64,000 nucleotides of DNA from Nymphaea colorata (taxonomy: Eukaryota; Streptophyta; Magnoliopsida; Nymphaeales; Nymphaeaceae). The stretch's first letter is position 1. Each line of letters opens with the position of its first letter. The position numbers and the translations under genes are program-made. This document shows, in pieces, positions 56,500-64,000 of this stretch. Location: positions 11,434,417 through 11,498,416 of the forward strand of contig NC_045149.1 of assembly GCF_008831285.2 (NCBI RefSeq), written 5' to 3'. The notes beneath the pieces are model-generated. The model saw only the letters and a list, made by a program, of their open reading frames with translations. It did not search any database and was not told where the DNA came from.

Positions 56500-59400
56500 A
56501 AACTCAGATCCGATGGGCTGAATTAAGATTTGATCGGTTCGCTGTTTCATAACAGACGTTTGAATTGAGCAGACAAAGGAGTTCCATCCATGGATGTCAA
56601 TGGACGTTTATCGACGCAGAAGATTTTTTCAGCCGTGTGTGAATTGGGCAGACATTTATCTACGGCAATGTCCCCTTTCATTTGAATACAGCATGGACAA
56701 AAACTAGTTGAGACAAAAAGAATGACGGTTACGCTGCACAAATTGACAATGCCCAATAAGCAATCCACTTTTAACAAAAAATACATTTTTCTTATGCAGG
56801 AGGAGATACTATACAATTAGGCCGAGCGTCAGGTAGGATCAAACTAAACTAGAATCTAAAAAATATATTACGCAACTAAAAAATAAATTTTAATTTTTTT
56901 AATATATATATATATATATTCAATTAGTTGTGGTGGGATCACGACGTAGGCTTCCCCACCCCTGTACACAACAATGACTTGCCAAACAATAAGGTGCCTA
57001 TTTGCACATAAAATTTGATTGTTCCATGTGTCAATCCTTTAAAATTTGACTCTCTTTTATTTGATTTGCAATCAGTCCGTACGAAACTTGAATATTCCTA
57101 ACCCCTTTACTAAGGGTAGGCAAGCCAAGGACAATGCTTTACCCTTCTATTGTCTAAGTATTTGAATGTCATCTTAATCCCAATGCAAAAATAAAACAAA
57201 CGTCATCTTAATCCTAATGCAAAAATAAAACATGCCCTAAATTCTAAAAGTAATGGTTTGTTAATATCTAAGTTTGACTCATAACTTAAGATTCATAATG
57301 GAATGTCATTAGATTATCTCCATTGTCATCATAAGTCATGCAACGATTTATGCTAAGCTATATGGTGCATGCATTTCAAAGATTTGATTATTAGAATTGG
57401 ATCGTTAGGGTTGAAAAGTTGATAATTGGAACTAGATCAGAAATTTTTGATTTACTGATGCACAGATTTGAAATGGAATTTTGGAAGACTTGTTTTAGGT
57501 TGAAATTTAATATTTAAAAACAATGTTTTAAGGGTTCGAATTTTAAGTTGACAAAGTTTGGAATGTTTCAAGTTTGGGAGTTGGGATTTGAATTTTACGG
57601 TTTTTGAAAAAGATATGAACTTTAAATTGTGGCATGATTTAAAATTTTGTGCTTTGAAATATTAAATGTTTGGTTAAAAGTGAGGAAGGATTTATGTTTG
57701 AGTTGAGGTTAATAGTTTAAAATCTAAGTTTTTGCTTTATGATTTTGTGATTTTTTAGGTTTAGGCTTATTTCATGGTTTAGTTTAAGGTTGGAAAGTAG
57801 GTTATTGCTTTGGTGTTTTGGTCCTAAGTTTTTGGGATATCATAATCATTCAAATCTTTGAGGTTTTTAGAAAAGCTTGTTTTGAAATTCTTGTGCTTTT
57901 TGCATTCTTTTGAAAAGCATGGATGCAACTTAAAAACAAATTTTGAAGTAAGAACAGATTATTCTTATACCGAAGTTATTACTTAGAGTATAGTACTAAG
58001 TCCATCTCATTAAATTCTAAGTCGAAGTGAATGTGTGCTATTGTGAACAAAATACGAAATTTAAAATCAATGCATGCTTAATCAAAGTGAGTTTATTTGA
58101 GGATTTTAAAGATGATTTTTTATTTCCCATGGGGATTAATCATCTTAGGATCTCAATTAAACATGTGTTGTGTGTGTGTGAGTTGAATCCTAAAATAGAA
58201 AATAAACTAAATGAAATGCATGAAAATCAAAATCAAAACTAACAATTTAAAATAGAGAAGGAGGGGCATGTCTTTCCGCATATTATCGAGTTGACAAAGA
58301 AACTAAATGTAAGTGAACTTAGTTGAAGTCTTGAAAAGATGATTATTTATTCCCTATAACAAAGTTAGTAATGTTAAACCAAGCATGGTGTATGCAAACA
58401 TGAGACAAAACAAAACTATGTAAAGTTGAAAACTACCAATTATCGTATTCTAAACATAAATTAGTGAAAGAAAACATGTCTAATCTAAGTGATGTTTTAG
58501 TAAAGCTTAAGAGACAATCGTTAGTTCCGTAATCCAAGATTACTACCGCGGTTAGGGATTGATAATCTATAAGGCTTTAGTAAAACATGGTATGTGCATT
58601 GTCTAGGTAAACTTACACCTAAGCTTAATAGAGTGACATATCTGACTTTTAAGTAATAAAAAAATTAAATCAAATTAGCATGCTTATTTGAAATTCCAAA
58701 ACATAATTATTTTATTCTCTTAAATCAAGATTAGTAGCAGGATTGAGGGATTAATCACTCTTAAATTTCATCTAAACTTACTAATTAAAGATAACCAAAG
58801 TATAAGAGAGTGAGAGGCATACCTAACATCTTTTTAGGCCTAAAAAGAAATTTAATTATAATATACTCTAAATGCTATGAAAGTGAAAGCAGACTAATAT
58901 TATGATGCAGAAAATTAAGAAGAAAATGGAAATGAGGAGGAACTTACCTAAGAGAGTGTTCCTTGGAGGCCAATGAGGGAGAGGAGATAAGAGAGAGAGA
59001 AAGAGAAAATGAGGGAGGAGAGGGAGACTCAAGGGATGAAGCAAATGGGGGGGAAGAAAAGGCTTGCCCTGCCAACATACGAGAAAAATAATAATAATAA
59101 TAATAATCACCACATAAGGGCATTTTCATCGTTTTACATGCTAAAAAATAGGTCTAACTTCATGTTCAAATAAATAATTATTCTCAAGAAAAAACATAAT
59201 TACCTTAAAAAGGTATTTTTGACATTTCACAAGGTAAGAAAGTTAGACGGACTTAGTTAAAGGTCATTTTTTACCATTTTGGCCTGGTCGGCCCATCCCT
59301 GGCCAGGCAAAATGCCAAAAGACCCCATCTTAGCTGTGCTGGTCAGCCAGGGGCGGCATGGCCTGTTTGGCGCAGGGTGCTGCGGCCAGGCCAGGGCCAG

Positions 59401-59639
59401 TGCACGGCCTGGAGCGACCCGTGCATGGCCTTGACGTGGCATCTTGCCTCTTTGTTCAAAATTTTAGGGAAAAAATGTGGTAATTTCAAAAAATTAAAAG
59501 GTATTTTAGGGGTACTTTGGAAAACTTTATATTTTGATATTTTGAAATGAAACCCAGGGTAATTTGAGAAAACCTTGAATGTGATTATTGATCTGACTTT
59601 TAGGTTTTGGATGTGATTATTGAGAACTAAATGGAGATT
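56500..59639. other. Intergenic and repeat-like DNA, no gene seen
   Basis: Includes a TA run (about 56904-56921), a two-copy short duplication near 57170-57235 (CGTCATCTTAATCC...AATGCAAAAATAAAAC), TG-rich sequence near 57400-57900, a purine-rich tract (about 58960-59060), an AAT microsatellite (about 59087-59107) and a GGCC-rich patch (59280-59440). The layout suggests the non-coding end of a large LTR element, but no LTR pair or pol motifs are visible. Confidence 0.4.
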
Positions 59640-60480
59640 TGGATCCAAAACAGATAGTGACAATCTAAATGGATTAGAAAATGATATTTTGGATCGAAAT
59701 GGATCCAAAAGTGACATTTTGGAACTGAATAGAGCCAAAAGTAAGAGTTTGGATCCAGAAGGATCTGAAAGTGATGATTTGGATCCGAATGGATCCTAAA
59801 TGATAGTTTGGATCCAAAAGTAATGGTTTGGATCCGAAAGTGAAAGTGTCGATCTAGATGGATCTAAAAGTGATAGTTTGGATCCAGATGGATCCAAAAG
59901 TGAATGTTTAGATTCTGATGGATGCGAAAGTGATAGTTTGGTTCTTGATGGACTCAAAGTTGATGATTTGGATCTGGATAGATCCGAAAGTGAAAATTTG
60001 GGTCCTGTGGATCCAAAAGTGATAATTTGGATCGAAATGGATCCTAAAGTGAAAGTTTGGATCCAGTTGGATCCGAAAGTAATGATTTGGATCTATATGG
60101 ATCCGAAAGTAATGGTTTGAATCCAGATGGATCCAAAATGACCGTTTCCATCCAAATGGATCCAAAAGTGATCATTTGGATCCAGATGGAGCTGAAAGTA
60201 AAAGTTTGGATCCAGATGGATCCAAAAATCATAGTTTGGATTCAGATGGATCCGGAATCAAACTTTGAATCCAAATGGATCTGAAAGTGAAGGTTTGGAT
60301 CTAAAATGGATATGAAAGTTGGATTTGGGCGAATAAGGTCCAGAAGATACATTGGAATCTGAAATTGATAGTCTGGATCTGAAACGGATCTAGAAATAAG
60401 AGTTAGGCATAATTTTGGATTTGAATGAATGTCCAGTTCGGACTTCGATCCAAAATGGGTCTGGAGATGAGACTTGGATC
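59640..60480. repeat. Minisatellite, about 30-bp unit, over 20 degenerate copies
   Basis: Units follow the pattern GGATCC-agat-GGATCC-aaaagtgatagttt, period close to 30 bp. They are cleanest between about 59760 and 60290 and more degenerate outward. Because 30 is a multiple of three, frames stay open on both strands, giving ten-residue repeats such as DPDGSKSECL and PKVIIWI on plus (59878-60284) and HFRIHFDPNY-like on minus. No start context, splice sites or domain support a real protein. Confidence 0.9.
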
Positions 60481-60602
60481 TAATTTGAATCTGAAAGTTG
60501 ATTTTTGAATCTAAGTTACTAGATCTTGAGGCTGTGAAGGTTGAGTCAATGTTTGAATTTGATCTCCAGTAGATGACAAAATAACAACGTAGAGGTGAAA
60601 CT

Positions 60603-60607
<5 letters not shown>

Positions 60608-60644
<37 letters not shown>
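60608..60644. repeat. (TA)n microsatellite
   Basis: About 18 TA units. Downstream, TTTTGGGTGTTCACA at about 60676-60690 may be a retroelement LTR end. Confidence 0.95.
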
Positions 60645-60646
<2 letters not shown>

Positions 60647-62221
60647 TTATGGGGTGGCAAAAATTTTGGAGTGAAAATTTTGGGTGTTCACAACGCCAAA
60701 GCACAATAGGAACAAACAGTTTGTGGATGTGGAGAATTGCACAAAATTCATTTTATGAATACGGTTTAAATGAACTGCTCTACTTATATACACAAATAGA
60801 TAAGAAGAGTTGTGTTACATGATTATCTACCTTGCACTCTCAAGACGGACATCATGGTAGCATGTCCCCGTAATGCACTAACAAATAACATACTCCATTT
60901 GAATTATCTAAACCTAATTATATAAAATCCAATTAAGTAAAATGCAATGAAAACTAAATCCAACATGTAAACGTTTATGTTTTGTAAGACAAATCCATCT
61001 CAAATTATTGTGAAATCCGGTGTTTTTTTGTCTCCGTGGATGTCATACGAGAGGAATTTGAGATCACTACCAAAATAAATTTGATGATTTTCCGGGAGAT
61101 GCGAAAATTTTTATTAGTTTCACTTTTTTATTTATTTGTTTTTGAGTTCTCCTGTTGCTACTACGGTAGGCGAGTCATATTATTTTTTAATGAAATGAAA
61201 AAAAAGTTTGTTTTTCTAATCCTTGAGTCTGCAAGCATCCATTGACTTGGCCATTGAGGCAGAATCCAGGAATAATGACAAAGCTTGTTTAGCCAAATAC
61301 GAAAAGAAATTCCTATTTTGATCCTTGCATGAGGAATTGAAATCAGTTAGTCACTAGATGTTTACAGATGGTAAAATACTAAAAAACTATCGCTAAAAGC
61401 GTAATGCAATAGAAGCATTATCAACAATTTATAGTCTAGTCACGGCTTATGTTACTATCAATAATGGTTTATGGTGCATTTGACCACAACTTTTTAAATA
61501 TTTAGCTATCAGGCCCAAAAGATTTCAAATTTGAGCAAAAATTGTTGTGTTTATGATTTTTTTACAATAAAGATGAAATTTTTCACAAAACTTGCCAAGG
61601 GCTTGAAGTGAATCTTCATTCACTTGAAAAAGAAAAAAAAATGCTATGAGTAATTATTTTCAATGCTTCTATGCTTTGGAAATATGTGGTGAATCCAACA
61701 CACATAATTGATTTCAAATATATCCAAGTGAAGATGATCAAACCACGAGCGAAAGGCCAGTCAAAGTAGTACATAAGAAGGAGCAAATAGTTTGGACCAA
61801 GTTAACTGTCAATAAAAGTAGAAATCGCAACGCCATGGCCGAAATGGATGTAGGTTGAATCAGGAATAGAAATAAGAATGAGCTTTCCCTATCTATTTGG
61901 GAAAAAAATGTATGATCTAACTTTTGTGGATAAAATTCTCTTTTTCAGAGTAAAAAACTAATATCTAGTGACTTTCTCAATAAAAAAATTCTTTTTCGTT
62001 ATATTTTGTGAACAAGGGTAAAATGGAATTTCACGTGCTATATAGGCTATAGCAGCAATTGGGGGAGAATTTATGTCTGGTGAGCACTGAATAACTATTC
62101 ATATGCATTAAAATTTATGCAAATACATAACTATAGAGATTAGAACATAACGGCACAAATAGAAAATTTTGAACCATAAAAAGGTAAACATGAAATATAG
62201 CATGTATGCAATGAACCCTAC
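60645..62221. other. AT-rich intergenic DNA, no gene seen
   Basis: Short ORFs only. Frame 61036-61245 is hydrophobic in its second half but has no family signature. Confidence 0.45.
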
Positions 62222-62440
62222 ATAGAGAGAGAGGGAGAGAGAGAAGGAGGAAGAAGATAATAAATGCTAGCAAAGGAGGAGGAAAATAGTGACAGGAAGA
62301 AGAAGAAAGAAGAGGAAGGAAGAAGGAGAGATAGGAAAGAAGAGGTGGAAGAAAAAAAGGCTGGGTTGCTGCAGCCACAATGGAGAGATGGGCAGGCCAG
62401 CAAGGGAAAAAAAAAAAAGGGAGGAAAAGAAAAAACTTTT
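62222..62440. repeat. Long purine-rich tract with GA and GAAGAA repeats
   Basis: Almost uninterrupted purines on the plus strand, first GA repeats, then GAAGAAGAA/GGAGGA mixtures. The Phe/Leu/Ser-rich minus frames here are artefacts. A CA microsatellite follows at about 62510-62526. Confidence 0.8.
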
Positions 62441-62526
62441 TGGCCTTTCCTTTCTAGCTTTGTGCTGACGAGTATACGAACCCCAAGCGCCTTGGTTCTC
62501 AAAAAAATGACACACACACACACACA

Positions 62527-63299
62527 GTAGTCAGCCGCAAAACTTCGGCTGCAATCAGCAGAGAGGAAAAAAAGAGATGCAGTGATGGGCAGTCATTGGT
62601 GAAAGTGGTAAAATTCAAGAATAGTTATTGGGTATGGCAGTTTCTCAGTCATGCTTGCCCTGTTGAAAGCTTAAGGAGTCCATGTTCCAATTGGATTGAT
62701 CCATTTGTTATTCAAAGATAATGTGGAGATTGATATAATTTAAAAGTTTGATTAGAATGAAAACGATCTTATACATTAGCATATAAATGATATCTATTTA
62801 GGAGAGCATGACCTTGAGTTGAGATGGCCTCCTCGAAAAAAACCCATGCATAAGAAAGGATGACAAATTGCGTAGGATAGCTCTTTGTTGACTATGCATG
62901 TAAAATATTATTTGTTGGTTGGATGGAATTAATCCTAATTACAAAAATAAACCTATTATAAGTAAATTGGAGCTCCAAATTATTTAAATTATGACATACT
63001 AAATACACATATCTCTTGGGTAAACCTAGTATACACATATCATATTAGTCCACTTGTCCCAATGATTGGAATTTAGTATGAATTTCTATTGAAAAGCACA
63101 AATAGAAGTGAACATGACGATTATGGCTTCTGTATTATTTTGATCGAATGATGAGCCATTGAGTGTGAATGGAACTCATTGTGATTTAGGTTTAATGACA
63201 ATTGTTATGCCAACATGAATGGCTAAAAATATGTGTAGTTGTTTATGTGTCCAATATTAGCTGGTTGGACTTGGCATTTAGTACAAGTGCACCTTATCT
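62527..63299. other. AT-rich intergenic DNA, no gene seen
   Basis: No supported coding frame or repeat structure was recognised. Confidence 0.45.
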
Positions 63300-63580
63300 T
63301 TTCCATTGGCTAGCCTGCTCTGAGTGCAAGTAAAGCAAGGCCCCAGTGTGTGCTTTGGAATGTAAAGTTTTTGTTATCGTAACCTCTAACAGGGGATGAA
63401 CATCAAAATGCATGGATGAACATACCATAATATTCATCATTCAATGCAACATGTCATGATCCATTAGAATTTTGGGCCATCATAGCGCTTCTATTAACCA
63501 GGATGTCATCTATGGTTTGCACACAGTTGTGTTTTGCATCATCAAGAAGTATGATTGAAAAGTAAAAATATGAAATGACC
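63300..63580. repeat. Dispersed repeat, copy B
   Basis: Ordered similarity to 50701-51060: TAGCCTGCTCTGAGTG and GCAAGGCCCCA near 63315, then GCACACAGTTGTGTTTTGCATCA near 63520, then GAAAAGTAAAAATATGAAATGA. Confidence 0.5.
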
Positions 63581-64000
63581 ATAATACGATGAGTAATATG
63601 TGTTTGATTGAATGGTTAACATTGAAATGTGAACTCTGCTTTTATGAAAAATTACTTAATAGATAATTCTCCTACTGTCAATAACATTGGAAAAATTGCT
63701 TTTATGGTAACTGAGTAATGATATGTTTGATTGAATGTATAATTGAAAATTTTAATGATTGATCGAATACATTGTGATTGGGTGTATTATGATCCAATGA
63801 ATCCTTGATCGATAAATGGTTGATGAGTGCATGGTGTCCAGTGATTCTATGAAATTGTATCACACAAGTTAATCTACTCTAAATGTTGAGTTCTATGTGG
63901 GAGCTATGGTAAAAGTCTCATATGTAATAAGAACTGTGGCAGGGAAGTTTTATTGTATTGGATAGTGTAGTGCCTCTAAATTAATGAGCGTAACTCATAT
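63581..64000. other. Window end, no gene seen
   Basis: TGAT-rich DNA with repeated GATTGAATG phrases near 63600 and 63725. It may belong to the same repeat as copy B. Confidence 0.35.

Noticed and set aside
59878-60284. CRISPR-like array suggested by regular 30-bp repeats
   Set aside because: There are no unique spacers; units are degenerate head-to-tail copies, and the DNA is plant nuclear. It is a minisatellite.

Overview
The window is nuclear DNA of a flowering plant. The evidence is split genes with GT–AG introns, an ERF transcription factor of the plant-only AP2/ERF family, a two-domain plant stress-response A/B-barrel protein, and a dense mix of plant-type transposons (copia, LINE, hAT, PIF/Harbinger, SINE, MITEs). 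Dinucleotide microsatellites are frequent. The species cannot be determined from what is visible.

Three host genes can be supported. (1) 12694-13191 (+): a single-exon group IX ERF transcription factor of 165 aa. (2) 15965-24949 (+): the small catalytic subunit of DNA primase, 16 exons, 453 aa, with every exon phase consistent and all catalytic and zinc residues present; E2F-like TTCCCGC elements lie just upstream. (3) 52841-56332 (-): a nine-exon UP3-like protein with two stress-response A/B-barrel (Dabb) domains behind a transit-peptide-like N-terminus. The genes share no operon-like logic; they are independent genes embedded in repeats.

The rest is mostly transposon-derived. 0-12.6 kb: a LINE tail fragment, a CACTA-like subterminal block, a hAT-type MITE (6403-6813) and a 2,375-bp PIF/Harbinger element (7470-9844, TSD TTA) that seems to carry spliced, gene-like fragments. 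13-25 kb: the ERF and primase genes; two copies of a GGTGCG-rich MITE (14571-14817 and in primase intron 1) and a hAT MITE with an 8-bp TSD in primase intron 6. 25-31 kb: mostly featureless AT-rich DNA with one tRNA-derived SINE flanked by a 15-bp TSD. 31-36.1 kb: a decayed, pyrimidine-rich LINE on the + strand. 37.3-39.4 kb: a decayed hAT element whose termini resemble those of the primase-intron MITE. 39.4-42.9 kb: retroelement-like low-complexity DNA with a 71-bp tandem array. 42.9-48.4 kb: a dead LINE on the - strand, interrupted by an internally deleted copia element with both LTRs, PBS, PPT and TSD. 48.4-52.8 kb: repeat DNA of a family that recurs at 63.3 kb. 56.5-64 kb: repeat-rich DNA including a 30-bp-period minisatellite (59.64-60.48 kb).

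No convincing new multi-gene system was found. The best leads are the possible gene capture in the Harbinger element, the deleted copia element nested in a LINE, the hAT parent/MITE pair, and the E2F-like elements at primase. All assignments come from reading the sequence; no database search was run.
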